Of a stretch of 64,000 nucleotides of DNA, positions 41,772-50,664 are shown in pieces. The notes under the pieces are model-generated. The model was not told the origin of the DNA and did no database searches. It saw nothing but the letters and a program-made list of their open reading frames with translations. Made by a program: the position numbers and the translations under genes. This DNA comes from an uncultured Megasphaera sp. Its GTDB lineage: Bacteria; Bacillota; Negativicutes; Veillonellales; Megasphaeraceae. Location of the stretch: contig UQHB01000004.1 of NCBI GenBank assembly GCA_900540735.1, forward strand, positions 1 to 64,000, read 5' to 3'. Each line of letters opens with the position of its first letter. The first letter of the stretch is position 1.

Positions 41772-43133
41772 ATGGCTGAACTCCAGAACCCGTTGGCATC
41801 ATTTCATGAAGAACCACAACACGATAGAGATTATACCTTCCCCGAAGCGGTTGCAGAAGCAAAACGGTGTCTCAACTGCAAAGTACCACAGTGCCGCAAA
41901 GGCTGTCCTATTGAGAATGAAATTCCCCAATTCATTCATGCCTTAGTGGCTGGTAACGTCGGTGAAGCGGCAACGCATATTTACAATCATAGTGATTTAC
42001 CGGCTCTGTGCGGACGGATTTGCCCTCGTGAAAAGCAGTGCGAAGGGCACTGCGTCTTAGCAAAACGGGGACAACATATTGAAATTGGCAAACTCGAACG
42101 GTTTGTTGCCGATATGGCTCTTGATACGGGCTTTATGCCCCTTCATAAAAGCACGCGTAAAAGCGGCACTGTCGCTATCGTTGGCAGCGGTCCTGCTGGT
42201 CTTGCTGCAGCGCGGACCTTGGCGGCGCGCGATTATGACGTGACGGTCTATGAAATGCAGGCTTATCCTGGCGGCACGTTAACGTACGGTATCCCAACAT
42301 TCCGTCTTCATAAGGAATATGTGTACCGCGAAGTAGAAGCTCTCGAAAAAATGGGCGTTCATATGCAGTACAATACGAAAATCGGCGTAGAACGGACGAT
42401 TCAAGACATCATTGATGATGGGTTCGATGCTATTTTCCTCGGCGTTGGAACGCTTGATGAATGGAGCTTAGGTATTGAAAATGACGCGATTCCCGGTGTG
42501 GTTGGAGCCGAATCGTTCCTAAAAATGGTTGAAGACGTACAGCTCGGTGACGCAGATATTGCTCGTCTTCCCATTCAAAATGGAGACCACGTCATCGTCG
42601 TCGGTGCTGGCAACGTCGCTATTGATGCGGCACGTACAGCCATTCGCTTAGGGGCAGACGTAAAAATCGTCTACCGCCGCGGCGAAAAGAATATGAAATG
42701 CTTGCCTTCTGAATATGAAGAAGCAAAAGAAGACGGTGTAACCTTCCAGTTTTATTCGGCTCCTAAAGCTGTCGTCGGTACGGACAAGGTAGAAGGCTTG
42801 AAATACGAAAAGCAAGAAATCCTCGAAGATGCGACGATGGTGCCGACTGGCGAATTTTGCGTCGTCCCGGCGAATAAAATCATCGCCGCTATTGGCAATA
42901 AACCGGAAAAACCGGTCATTGATGCGCTCGGCATTGACGCCAACGAAGACGGCTATATTACGTCACACAACGTGCCCTACGGCATGACAAGCAAAGCCGG
43001 CATCTTTGCCGCTGGCGACGTAGTTCACAAACCGCAGACCGTCGTCCTCGCTATGCGTGAAGGGCGGAAAGTTGCCATCAGTATGGACGAATATATTAAA
43101 GCGAAGAAATTAATGGAAGCAGTTGAACAATAG
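41772..43133 (+). CDS. GltD-like NAD(P) oxidoreductase (glutamate synthase small-subunit family)
   Basis: A 453-residue Fe-S flavoprotein of the GltD/GltA family. The N-terminal domain has CLNCKVPQCRKGC and CGRICPREKQCEGHC (two 4Fe-4S clusters); the FAD site is VAIVGSGPAGLAAARTLA and the NAD(P) site VIVVGAGNVAIDAARTAIRL; ATGDV-like GIFAAGDVVHKP ends it. No large GltB subunit is present nearby, so it may act alone as a GltA-type enzyme or with other electron carriers. ATG at 41772 follows AGAAAGAAGG; a longer frame runs into the tRNA-Arg. Confidence 0.9.
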   Translation: MAELQNPLASFHEEPQHDRDYTFPEAVAEAKRCLNCKVPQCRKGCPIENEIPQFIHALVAGNVGEAATHIYNHSDLPALCGRICPREKQCEGHCVLAKRGQHIEIGKLERFVADMALDTGFMPLHKSTRKSGTVAIVGSGPAGLAAARTLAARDYDVTVYEMQAYPGGTLTYGIPTFRLHKEYVYREVEALEKMGVHMQYNTKIGVERTIQDIIDDGFDAIFLGVGTLDEWSLGIENDAIPGVVGAESFLKMVEDVQLGDADIARLPIQNGDHVIVVGAGNVAIDAARTAIRLGADVKIVYRRGEKNMKCLPSEYEEAKEDGVTFQFYSAPKAVVGTDKVEGLKYEKQEILEDATMVPTGEFCVVPANKIIAAIGNKPEKPVIDALGIDANEDGYITSHNVPYGMTSKAGIFAAGDVVHKPQTVVLAMREGRKVAISMDEYIKAKKLMEAVEQ

Positions 43134-43142
43134 GAGGTTTCC

Positions 43143-43706
43143 ATGGCGGCATTACTTAAAGATATTACAGAAGCAAATCACGAATTCGTAGCGTCTCATT
43201 TATTGCACGGCAAGACGGATGTCAGTAAATATCCTCAGCGGAATTTGGCGGTCCTAACGTGTATGGATACGCGGCTCCTCGATTTCCTCGAACCGGCAAT
43301 GGGCCTGCGCCGCGGCGAAGCAAAAATCATTAAAGTGGCCGGCAATACGGCGTATGATGAATTTGACAGCGTCATTGGTAGTCTCATGGTAGCTGTGTAT
43401 GAACTGCACGTACATGACATCATCGTCATGGGTCACGACGATTGCGGTATGCTCAAGACGACAGCAGACAGCCTGTGCAAGCACATGGCAGAAGCTGGCG
43501 TAGACAGCGCAAAAATCGAAGAAATCCGACCGAAATTACAGGCTTGGGCCGACCCAATTCAACATGTCGATGACGCAGTCCGTCAGTCCGTGAAGGCATT
43601 ACGGCAGAATCCGTATTTGCCCAAAGACATTACTATTTACGGCATGGTCATTCATCCGCACAGCGGCGAAATCCGCATCGTCGATGACGGCTCCTGTCCA
43701 CAGTAA
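43143..43706 (+). CDS. Beta-type carbonic anhydrase
   Basis: A 187-residue beta-class carbonic anhydrase. VLTCMDTRL gives the first zinc Cys with the Asp-Arg dyad, and VMGHDDCGM the zinc His and second Cys. The enzyme interconverts CO2 and bicarbonate, useful for carboxylating or methylmalonyl steps. Nine bases separate it from the GltD-like gene, and 14 from gmhA, indicating a shared transcript. Confidence 0.92.
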   Translation: MAALLKDITEANHEFVASHLLHGKTDVSKYPQRNLAVLTCMDTRLLDFLEPAMGLRRGEAKIIKVAGNTAYDEFDSVIGSLMVAVYELHVHDIIVMGHDDCGMLKTTADSLCKHMAEAGVDSAKIEEIRPKLQAWADPIQHVDDAVRQSVKALRQNPYLPKDITIYGMVIHPHSGEIRIVDDGSCPQ

Positions 43707-43720
43707 AGGAGGATAGAACT

Positions 43721-44278
43721 ATGGAATTAATTACAAATCGTATGGCTGACCATTTAGCTGTCTTAGAAGCGACGAAAGCCTTAGAGCCTGACATTGAACG
43801 GGCAGGCTTGATGATTCGCGAAGCCTTATTGAAAGGTAATAAAATACTTTTTTGCGGTAACGGCGGCAGTGCTGCTGATGCCCAGCACTTAGCGGCAGAA
43901 ATTGTCGGCCGTTTCCAAAAAGAACGCCGTGCCTATGCGGCCATGGCACTCACTGTCGATACGTCCATTTTAACGGCTGTTGCCAATGACTATGGCTATG
44001 ATACGGTCTTTAGCCGTCAAGTCCAAGGTTTAGGAAATGCAGGAGATATTCTCGTTGGCATTTCTACGTCTGGTAATAGTAAGAACGTCGTCGCAGCTAT
44101 TGAAGAAGCGCGGAAACACGATATGGCTGTCATTGGCTTCACTGGTTTCGGTGGCGGCAAAATGGCTGACCTTTGCGATGTGTGCCTCGCTGTACCGTCT
44201 AAAGTAACGGCACGGACACAGGAAATGCACATCATGATTGGCCATATTTTATGTGAAATTGCAGAAGAAACGATGTAA
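43721..44278 (+). CDS. gmhA: Phosphoheptose isomerase
   Basis: A 185-residue SIS-domain isomerase turning sedoheptulose 7-phosphate into D-glycero-D-manno-heptose 7-phosphate for the LPS core. LFCGNGGSAADAQHLAAEIVGRF, ALTVDTSILTAVANDYGYD, GISTSGNSKNV and the C-terminal catalytic region EMHIMIGHILCEIAE are conserved. It supports an outer membrane with heptose-containing LPS. A strong terminator follows. Confidence 0.93.
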   Translation: MELITNRMADHLAVLEATKALEPDIERAGLMIREALLKGNKILFCGNGGSAADAQHLAAEIVGRFQKERRAYAAMALTVDTSILTAVANDYGYDTVFSRQVQGLGNAGDILVGISTSGNSKNVVAAIEEARKHDMAVIGFTGFGGGKMADLCDVCLAVPSKVTARTQEMHIMIGHILCEIAEETM

Positions 44279-44284
44279 TAGACG

Positions 44285-44318
44285 AAAAGACTCGGTACAA
44301 CTGTATCGAGTCTTTTTT
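44285..44318 (+). terminator. Terminator after gmhA
   Basis: AAAAGACTCG and its complement in GTATCGAGTCTTTTTT form a stem with G-U pair, six T follow; the stem also fits the convergent TPR gene. Confidence 0.8.
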
Positions 44319-44326
44319 GCTATCTT

Positions 44327-44977
44327 TTATGAATTGACGAGAGCCTGAAAAGCGGCGTCACTACGGACCTTGTCGAAATGGGATTGCGTCCGTGCTGCGT
44401 CAAGGACGTTTGCTTTATCCAGTTTCGCTGCCTTCTGGAGATATTCTACGGCATGGGCTGCATCGCCTTGGTCGCCGTAAATCGTGGCAATACCGTAGTA
44501 GCTCCACGTATTGTTTGGGTCTTTGGCAATAACTTTTTGGAACCATTCGATAGATTCATCATATTGGCCATTGATTTTATAGGCAAGGGCTAGATTATAG
44601 AAAGACGCTACGTCGTCTGGCGCAAGCTCTAAGGCCTTTTTTATGAGGTCAATACCGGCAGCTACGTCGGCTTTTTTACCATTTGCATTGCCGCGCATGG
44701 CGAGAGCTACGCCTTCACCGGATAAGGCATTGTAGTTATTCGGATCGATTTCAATGGCTTTATTGTAATTCGCAATAGCCTCCTGATAGTTATATTCTTG
44801 GTATGCCGCAAGGCCCTTATCAGCCCATTCTTTCGATTGTGGCGAAATTTGCGGTGGTGTTTTCACCGTTTGGGTTTGCGTAGGCGGAGTATCTTGCGTT
44901 GTTGTCGTATTGCCGCACCCGCTGAGGAAGAGCCCGCAGAGCACAAGGACGGTTAAAGGCATCATATATGGTTTCAT
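44327..44977 (-). CDS. TPR-repeat lipoprotein
   Basis: A 216-residue lipoprotein. The signal peptide ends in LFLSGC (lipobox), followed by a Thr/Pro/Gln-rich linker and then three to four tetratricopeptide repeats (about 50-200; e.g. NYQEAIANYNKAIEIDPNN and YDESIEWFQKVIAKDPNN). TPRs mediate protein contacts, here at the envelope. Start at 44977 follows AAAGGAG; a GTG at 44995 overlaps that site. Partner unknown. Confidence 0.85.
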   Translation of the reverse strand: MKPYMMPLTVLVLCGLFLSGCGNTTTTQDTPPTQTQTVKTPPQISPQSKEWADKGLAAYQEYNYQEAIANYNKAIEIDPNNYNALSGEGVALAMRGNANGKKADVAAGIDLIKKALELAPDDVASFYNLALAYKINGQYDESIEWFQKVIAKDPNNTWSYYGIATIYGDQGDAAHAVEYLQKAAKLDKANVLDAARTQSHFDKVRSDAAFQALVNS

Positions 44978-45086
44978 GGTCAAGCTCCTTTTCACGTTTT
45001 TAGTTTATTATACTCTATTTTTAGTTTTTACGACTAGAAAAGTTTGGTATAATGTATCTATTGGAATAGATGAAAAGGAGTCTTAT

Positions 45087-45479
45087 ATGATTAAAAAATG
45101 GGATATAGTCCTTATTGCTATACTCCTGGTCTTATCGTGTATACCAGAAGGAATCTTTTTCTTAAGTGGTGCCAAGCAGGATGGACAAGGGACGGTAGCT
45201 GTCGTCACAATCGATGGCAAGACGGTGAAAGAAATTCCCTTATCCAGTCATGGTGGCATTGATTCGCTGACCGTCCAAGGAACTGACGGCGGCTATAATG
45301 TCATCGTCGTCAAAGACCAAGCAATCGGCATTACCGAAGCTGATTGTCCTGATAAAATTTGCATCCAAGAAGGCTTTATTTCGCGGCCCGGTGAAAGCGT
45401 TATTTGCCTGCCCCATAAAGTCATGGTCGAAGTGAAGGCCGAAGGAAATGAAGAGCCGGACATTATTCCGGCCAGATAG
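45087..45479 (+). CDS. NusG domain II protein (membrane-anchored)
   Basis: A 130-residue protein with an N-terminal membrane anchor (MIKKWDIVLIAILLVLSCIP) followed by a NusG domain II. ITEADCPDKICIQEGFISRP and ICLPHKVMVEV are the typical block, with the conserved Cys-His set. Such genes commonly travel with a Gx transporter, as here (11 bases to the next gene). Function unknown; a heme, flavin or isoprenoid-related envelope role is speculative. Start 45087 follows AAAAGGAG. Confidence 0.85.
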   Translation: MIKKWDIVLIAILLVLSCIPEGIFFLSGAKQDGQGTVAVVTIDGKTVKEIPLSSHGGIDSLTVQGTDGGYNVIVVKDQAIGITEADCPDKICIQEGFISRPGESVICLPHKVMVEVKAEGNEEPDIIPAR

Positions 45480-45489
45480 GGGAGTGGCT

Positions 45490-46011
45490 ATGAATAAAAC
45501 CTTTCGCATCATCGTTTTAGGCCTTTTTGTGGCCCAATCGCTCGTCTTATATATCGTTGAAGGCATGCTGCCCGTGCCCTTTATCGCGCCGGGAGCCAAG
45601 CTAGGGCTGGCGAATTTAATCACCGTTATTGCCCTATATGCCCTCAGAAGGAAGCGAGACGTTGCCTTAATACTAGGTGTCCGCCTTATCCTCGCTGCGG
45701 CCTTAGGTGGCGGAATAAACGCTTTTTGGTACAGTTTAGCCGGTGCTGTCCTCAGTTTTAGTGCTATGGCAATCCTCATGAAGACGGGTAAATTTAGCTT
45801 AATCGGTGTCAGTGCTGCAGGCGGTATTTTCCACAATCTCGGCCAAGTCATCGTGGCGTCCCTCGTCGTGGTTAATGCCAAAGTCATGCTCTATTTGCCA
45901 GTCCTCGCCGTAGCCGGTGTCGGGACGGGTATACTTATCGGTATTACGGCCTTATTCGCGCTCAGACACTTAGCAAAGCTGCCCTTATATAAACGTATCC
46001 AATCAATTTAA
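45490..46011 (+). CDS. Gx transporter family protein (HepSI-like)
   Basis: A 173-residue membrane protein of the Gx transporter/heptaprenyl diphosphate synthase component I family, with about five membrane segments. VPFIAPGAKLGLANLITVIAL is the family signature. Family members may move an isoprenoid or vitamin-like substrate; the older name HepSI is not evidence for synthase activity. Co-transcribed with the NusG-II gene; ATG at 45490 follows GGGGAG. A strong terminator follows. Confidence 0.87.
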   Translation: MNKTFRIIVLGLFVAQSLVLYIVEGMLPVPFIAPGAKLGLANLITVIALYALRRKRDVALILGVRLILAAALGGGINAFWYSLAGAVLSFSAMAILMKTGKFSLIGVSAAGGIFHNLGQVIVASLVVVNAKVMLYLPVLAVAGVGTGILIGITALFALRHLAKLPLYKRIQSI

Positions 46012-46028
46012 AAAGGCCTTAAAAACGC

Positions 46029-46063
46029 AAAAAAGAGATTCCTTATAAAGGAATCTCTTTTTT
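46029..46063. terminator. Bidirectional terminator
   Basis: AAAAAAGAGATTCCTT and its complement flank an ATA loop between convergent genes. Perfect 16-base-pair stem. Confidence 0.88.
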
Positions 46064-46085
46064 ATATGGCTGAGGTGAGCCGATA

Positions 46086-47234
46086 TTATCTGAGGATGGA
46101 GCCAGAGATAATCATCTGCTGTACCTGGTTTGTGCCTTCGTAGATCTGAGTGATCTTAGCATCACGCATGTAGCGTTCTACCGGATAATCACGAGTGAAG
46201 CCGTAGCCGCCGAATACCTGAACAGCGTCTGTTGTAACTTCCATAGCGATATCGGAAGCATATTTTTTAGCGATGGAAGCAGCCATGGAGTAGGATTTAA
46301 CATCCGGCTGGCCCATCATCCAAGCTGCTTTGTATACAGCGAGGCGAGCTGTTTCGATTTTGAGTTTCATGTCAGCGAGCATGAAAGCAATAGCCTGTTT
46401 CGTAGCGATAGGTTTGCCGAACTGTACACGTTCTTTAGCGTACTGTACAGCGTGGTTGTAAGCACCTTCAGCAATGCCGAGAGCCTGTGCGCCAACGCCA
46501 ACACGGCCGCCGTCGAGAGTCATCATAGCGATTTTGAAGCCGTCGCCTTCTTTGCCGAGTACGTTTTCAGCAGGAACAACTACGTTCTGGAAAACGAGTT
46601 CGCGCTGTACGGAAGCACGGATACCCATTTTGCTTTCTTCTTTGCCGTATGTGAAGCCAGGAGTACCTTTTTCAACGATGAAAGCAGTCATGCCTTTAGC
46701 GCCTTTGGATTTGTCTGTAGCTGCAAATACGACAGTAACGTCAGCTTCGCCACCGTTGGTGTTGAAGACTTTAGAGCCGTTTAATGTGTATGTGCCATCT
46801 TCGTTTTTCGTAGCTGTTGTGGAGCCGTTCAAAGCATCTGTACCAGCGTTCGGTTCTGTTAAGCCGAATGCGCCGAGTTTTGTGCCTTCAGCTAACGGTT
46901 TTAAGAATTTAGCTTTCTGTTCAGCAGTACCGAATTTCCAAATCGGCCAGGAGCAGAGCATTGTGTGAACTTCGAAGCTCAAAGCGATGGAAGGATCGAC
47001 TTTAGCAACTTCTTCGCAAGCAACTGCGAGGGAAAGGAAGTCAGCACCAACGCCGCCATCTTCTTCGCCCCAAGGAATACCGAGAAGGCCAAGAGTGCCC
47101 ATTTTGTCGAGGATAGCGCGGTCGAAAATTGCTTTTTCGTCACGTTCTTTGACAGTAGGAGCTAATTCTTTTTCAGCGAAATCTTTAGCCAATTTAGCAA
47201 TGTCTTGCTGTAATTCGGTAAGTTTAAAATCCAT
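46086..47234 (-). CDS. Acyl-CoA dehydrogenase (acryloyl-/butyryl-CoA type)
   Basis: A 382-residue short-chain acyl-CoA dehydrogenase. GAFGLTEPNAGTDALNG, AIAFMLADMKLKIETARL, VQVFGGYGFTRDYPVERYMR and the C-terminal IYEGTNQVQQMIISG with the catalytic Glu are conserved. In acrylate-pathway organisms such an enzyme reduces acryloyl-CoA to propionyl-CoA, taking electrons from ETF (not in this window). It sits last in the leftward pathway operon after lcdB, with an intercistronic hairpin between. Start 47234 follows TAGGAGG; 85-base gap. Confidence 0.93.
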   Translation of the reverse strand: MDFKLTELQQDIAKLAKDFAEKELAPTVKERDEKAIFDRAILDKMGTLGLLGIPWGEEDGGVGADFLSLAVACEEVAKVDPSIALSFEVHTMLCSWPIWKFGTAEQKAKFLKPLAEGTKLGAFGLTEPNAGTDALNGSTTATKNEDGTYTLNGSKVFNTNGGEADVTVVFAATDKSKGAKGMTAFIVEKGTPGFTYGKEESKMGIRASVQRELVFQNVVVPAENVLGKEGDGFKIAMMTLDGGRVGVGAQALGIAEGAYNHAVQYAKERVQFGKPIATKQAIAFMLADMKLKIETARLAVYKAAWMMGQPDVKSYSMAASIAKKYASDIAMEVTTDAVQVFGGYGFTRDYPVERYMRDAKITQIYEGTNQVQQMIISGSILR

Positions 47235-47280
47235 GATGTAATTCCTCCTAGTTTGTATCAACTATTTATATCTTAAACGC

Positions 47281-47313
47281 CATGGGGGATGGCGTCATGC
47301 AGCGCATCCCCAT
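47281..47313. repeat. Intercistronic hairpin between lcdB and acyl-CoA dehydrogenase genes
   Basis: CATGGGGGATGGCG pairs with GCGCATCCCCATG around TCATGCA. No T-run in either direction, so a processing or stability role within the operon mRNA is more likely than termination. Confidence 0.45.
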
Positions 47314-47352
47314 GAACGTCTAATGCAAGGGAATGAAGGTCTTCCTTGTATC

Positions 47353-48477
47353 TTACATGCTGAGCATTTCAGCGAATGCTTGGATACGAGTACGAACTTG
47401 TTCGAACGACGGGGATTCGATATCAACGTCAACAGTTGTATAACGAACGCCAGCTTCTTCGAATTCAGTTTTGTAAATCGGGAAGTCAAATTCTTCTGGG
47501 TCGCAGAAACGGAACATGCAAACAACAACAGCATCTGCACCGTATTTTTTCGTCATGTCAATGAGCATCTGTCCACGCGGTTTTTCAACGTTCATAGCGA
47601 GCGGGCAGCCATCGAAGTCTTGCCACTGTTTAGCGAGCTGTTCGAGAGCATCGATACCCTGCGGAACGTCTGTACGGAACTGACGGGATTCTTGAGCGAG
47701 GTCATCAGCGACAACAGCGATGCCGAATTCCTGGAAGATATCGAGGAATTCATCCGGTTCAGCCATGATACCAGTGAGGATAACTTTTTTGCCTTTCCAA
47801 GGTTCAACCGGAGTAGCTTTAACAGCGTCGATTAATTCACGAACGAGTTTTGTATGTTCAGCTTTGTCCATGAACCAACGAGCTTTGATAACGTCATGAC
47901 GTTTTACCGGTGTGAAAATCTGCGGATACTGAGCAGCTACGTCAACGAATTCACGCATAACTTTACGGTTTTCGTTGTAAACGTTGATAGCTTCTTGAAT
48001 AGCGAGTTCAGAGATTTCTACGCCAAGGTTCTTTTCGAGTTCTGCTTTAACATGTTCATATTCAGCTTTTAAGAACGGCAACGTAGCTTCGATTTTACGG
48101 TTCTGCGGCTGTGTGAAGACGATAACCGGAGCTTTACCATGCCATTTCTGGCTCATGCAACGGAGCGTATCGCAAGGAACGGAGAAGATAACGCTGTCGA
48201 GGCAGTCATATGTGCCGTCGAGCTGTAATTCCATGTCTACTTGCATCAAAGAACAAGCGAAAGGAGGTAAGAATGCACGAGCAGCAGAAACTTCTTTGTT
48301 CTGTGCACCGAACATGCCTACAGGAAGAGCACCTGCAGCGTAGACGATTTCTTCCGGAGCGTAGTACGGCATCATGCCGACTACTTTTTTACCAGCAGCT
48401 TTAGCTGCTAAGATAGTTTTTTTAGGATGGTTGGATACTTCCTGAAATTTGCTAATAAGTTCATCAATCTGGCTCAT
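47353..48477 (-). CDS. lcdB: Lactoyl-CoA (2-hydroxyacyl-CoA) dehydratase beta subunit
   Basis: A 374-residue beta subunit of the oxygen-sensitive dehydratase converting (R)-lactoyl-CoA to acryloyl-CoA. It shares the HgdB/FldC fold with cysteine ligands in GMMPYYAPEEIVYAAGALP, SVPCDTLRCM and VCMFRFCDPEEFD. The 374-residue length equals that of LcdB. The start ATG overlaps the stop of lcdA (TAATG), giving 1:1 coupling of the heterodimer. It needs the ATP-dependent activator encoded by lcdC. Confidence 0.93.
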   Translation of the reverse strand: MSQIDELISKFQEVSNHPKKTILAAKAAGKKVVGMMPYYAPEEIVYAAGALPVGMFGAQNKEVSAARAFLPPFACSLMQVDMELQLDGTYDCLDSVIFSVPCDTLRCMSQKWHGKAPVIVFTQPQNRKIEATLPFLKAEYEHVKAELEKNLGVEISELAIQEAINVYNENRKVMREFVDVAAQYPQIFTPVKRHDVIKARWFMDKAEHTKLVRELIDAVKATPVEPWKGKKVILTGIMAEPDEFLDIFQEFGIAVVADDLAQESRQFRTDVPQGIDALEQLAKQWQDFDGCPLAMNVEKPRGQMLIDMTKKYGADAVVVCMFRFCDPEEFDFPIYKTEFEEAGVRYTTVDVDIESPSFEQVRTRIQAFAEMLSM

Positions 48478-49766
48478 TACTGGTTTCCTCCTTCAGCTTT
48501 CTTTTCTGCCATTGTTTCGCATAAAGCTTCTACACGTGTATCGAACTGAGCTGCAGAGAAGTTCCGCGGGTCAGTCTGGTCACCGTCGAAGATAACGTAC
48601 GGAACGCCAAGGTTTTTCTGAATACGTTTGCCGCCTTCATCATTGAGGAGGGACATGTTTTTGCAGGAACGGTTCTGATGCATAATCAAGCCGTCGCATT
48701 TACCGCTGCTAACAACGTTTTCAAGAACAGCACCGCGCTGTTCGAGGCAACAGTTGATGTATGTACGGGTATAAGCTTCTGCCATGGATTCGAGGTTGCC
48801 CGGTTCGTAGGAGAGATCCCACATGCCAGGATAAGCAGAACCAGTCATTAATGCACCGTGGTTTTTGAGTTCTTTGAACGTATGGCCCAAAGCAATCCAA
48901 ACAGCGATACCTTCCCAAGTTACACGGGATTTTTCGTTGTCGCCGAAAGCCCATTTCTTTTCTGCAACTTTAGCGTCTAATTCTTCAATTTCTTTTTTGA
49001 AGACGATTTCAGTTTCAGGAAGAGTACGAGCTGCTACAGCAAGACCCATGAAGTTGAAGAGGTCGAAACCATTTAATGGAGACGGTTTCAAAGTGAGGTA
49101 TGTAGCAATTTTGTTCCAAGCAGCGATGTTGCGCTGTGTCTGTTTCTGAACTTCGAAGAATTTATCATAGTCAAATTTTTTGCCAGTTAAATCTTCGATT
49201 TGTTTAATAGCCTGTTTGAATTCGCCAACGATGTACTGTTTGGAGTGGCGATTTACAGGATATTCATGGTTGAACGGAACGTCGATTGTGATGCAAGGGA
49301 TGTTCAATTCTTTAGCAAGGTTTTCGTACCATTTGAGCAAGGTGTTGCAAATGTTGTTGCAAGTGATGACGATATCAGGAAGAGGAATACGGGAAGCCGG
49401 GGAATCTTTGAATGCGTCCGGTTCTTCACCGTTGTTGTCTACTGTTTGTTTCATGAATTCCGTATAGCCCATGTTTACACGGCAGTAGGAACAGATGTCT
49501 TGGTTGTAACCTTTGTTTTCAGCAGCTTCGAGGACTGTCGGAGCACCATGACGTGCACCAATACCTGCAGCGTGTGTTTCCGGGAATACAACAGCAATAT
49601 CCATAGCTGTAAAGAATTCTGGAGGCGCAACGGATGCGGACCAAGCAACTAATTTACCTTCTTTTTTAGCTTTAATGGCGTCTTTATCAACTTTGCCTAA
49701 GACGTAGCCACAAGCCTGCATGGCGGACATGCTTTCAAGATCTACTGTTTTTTCTTCACTCATCAT
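48477..49766 (-). CDS. lcdA: Lactoyl-CoA (2-hydroxyacyl-CoA) dehydratase alpha subunit
   Basis: A 429-residue alpha subunit (LcdA is about 428). It carries conserved cysteines such as DICSYCRVNMGYTE, VITCNNICNTLLKWYENLAK and the C-terminal LIMHQNRSCKNMSL, which with the beta subunit hold the 4Fe-4S clusters used for ketyl-radical dehydration. Start ATGATG follows AAAGGAGAG; the second ATG (49763) has the better spacing. Thirty-five bases follow lcdC. No flavin motif is expected. Confidence 0.93.
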   Translation of the reverse strand: MMSEEKTVDLESMSAMQACGYVLGKVDKDAIKAKKEGKLVAWSASVAPPEFFTAMDIAVVFPETHAAGIGARHGAPTVLEAAENKGYNQDICSYCRVNMGYTEFMKQTVDNNGEEPDAFKDSPASRIPLPDIVITCNNICNTLLKWYENLAKELNIPCITIDVPFNHEYPVNRHSKQYIVGEFKQAIKQIEDLTGKKFDYDKFFEVQKQTQRNIAAWNKIATYLTLKPSPLNGFDLFNFMGLAVAARTLPETEIVFKKEIEELDAKVAEKKWAFGDNEKSRVTWEGIAVWIALGHTFKELKNHGALMTGSAYPGMWDLSYEPGNLESMAEAYTRTYINCCLEQRGAVLENVVSSGKCDGLIMHQNRSCKNMSLLNDEGGKRIQKNLGVPYVIFDGDQTDPRNFSAAQFDTRVEALCETMAEKKAEGGNQ

Positions 49767-49801
49767 TATCTCTCCTTTAGTGATGTGAAATGAAAACTTA
49801 C

Positions 49802-50578
49802 TTATTTATTGATTTTTTCATAAGCTAGTAAAGCAGCTCCTAAGGCGCCTACAACCTGAGGATGGGGAGCTACTTGCACTGGAATGCCTAATTCTTTGGA
49901 GACAGCGTCGACAACACCGGGGTCACGAGAACCGCCGCCAGTCATCGTCAAGTTCTTGCCGACTCCGACGCGACGTACTAAGGCGCAAGCTTTGCTTGCA
50001 ATGGATTGATGTACGCCAGCGACAATATCTTCTTTAGGAACGTTTTTCGACAGAAGGGAAATAACTTCCGATTCTGCGAAAACAGTACATGTACTACTTA
50101 CTTTAGCAGGATGTTTCGATTTGAAGTACCAATCGCCCATTTCCGACATTGGGATTTCGAGGACTTTGGACATGACGTCGAGGAAACGGCCTGTACCAGC
50201 GGCGCATTTATCGTTCATAGCGAACTGCATAACAATGCCTTGCTGGTTTAATTTAATGGCCTTAACGTCTTGGCCGCCAATATCTAAGATACATGTCGTA
50301 TCAGGAACTTCGAATAATGCCCCTTTGGCATGACACGTAATTTCACTGATTTCGCCTTTAGCACATTTGACATTGAACCGGCCGTAGCCAGTAGCAATGA
50401 TGTTAGCCATACCGTCTGTAGTCAAACCTGTATCTCTAAAGACTTCTTCCAGAACTTTATCCGGGCCAGAAGAACCGGTGCCGATTTGGACGACGCGATG
50501 ACGATAAATCTTTTTACCATCTTCTAAAATAACTGCTTTCGATGATGAGGAACCAACATCGATTCCCAATGTGTACAT
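49802..50578 (-). CDS. lcdC: Lactoyl-CoA dehydratase activator (ATPase)
   Basis: A 258-residue activator of the HgdC/FldI/LcdC family, injecting an electron into the dehydratase using ATP. The actin-like ATPase core begins LGIDVGSSSSKAVIL; the 4Fe-4S cysteines of the dimer interface are in NDKCAAGTGRFLDVM and STCTVFAESEVISLLS. Length is standard. AAGGAGG precedes the ATG. It is the third gene of the operon in transcription order after pct and the VOC gene. Confidence 0.95.
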   Translation of the reverse strand: MYTLGIDVGSSSSKAVILEDGKKIYRHRVVQIGTGSSGPDKVLEEVFRDTGLTTDGMANIIATGYGRFNVKCAKGEISEITCHAKGALFEVPDTTCILDIGGQDVKAIKLNQQGIVMQFAMNDKCAAGTGRFLDVMSKVLEIPMSEMGDWYFKSKHPAKVSSTCTVFAESEVISLLSKNVPKEDIVAGVHQSIASKACALVRRVGVGKNLTMTGGGSRDPGVVDAVSKELGIPVQVAPHPQVVGALGAALLAYEKINK

Positions 50579-50603
50579 GGTAAACCTCCTTAGTGACTTA
50601 CAG

Positions 50604-50629
50604 CGTAGGGGAAATACGTTACCCCTACG
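50604..50629. repeat. Intercistronic inverted repeat, CGTAGGGG/CCCCTACG
   Basis: CGTAGGGG and CCCCTACG form a perfect eight-base-pair stem around about ten bases between the VOC gene and lcdC. No T-run follows in the leftward direction. Possible mRNA stability or processing site. Confidence 0.45.
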
Positions 50630-50664
50630 TATAAGTCCGTATGCCTTGCTAGTATTACTGGAAA

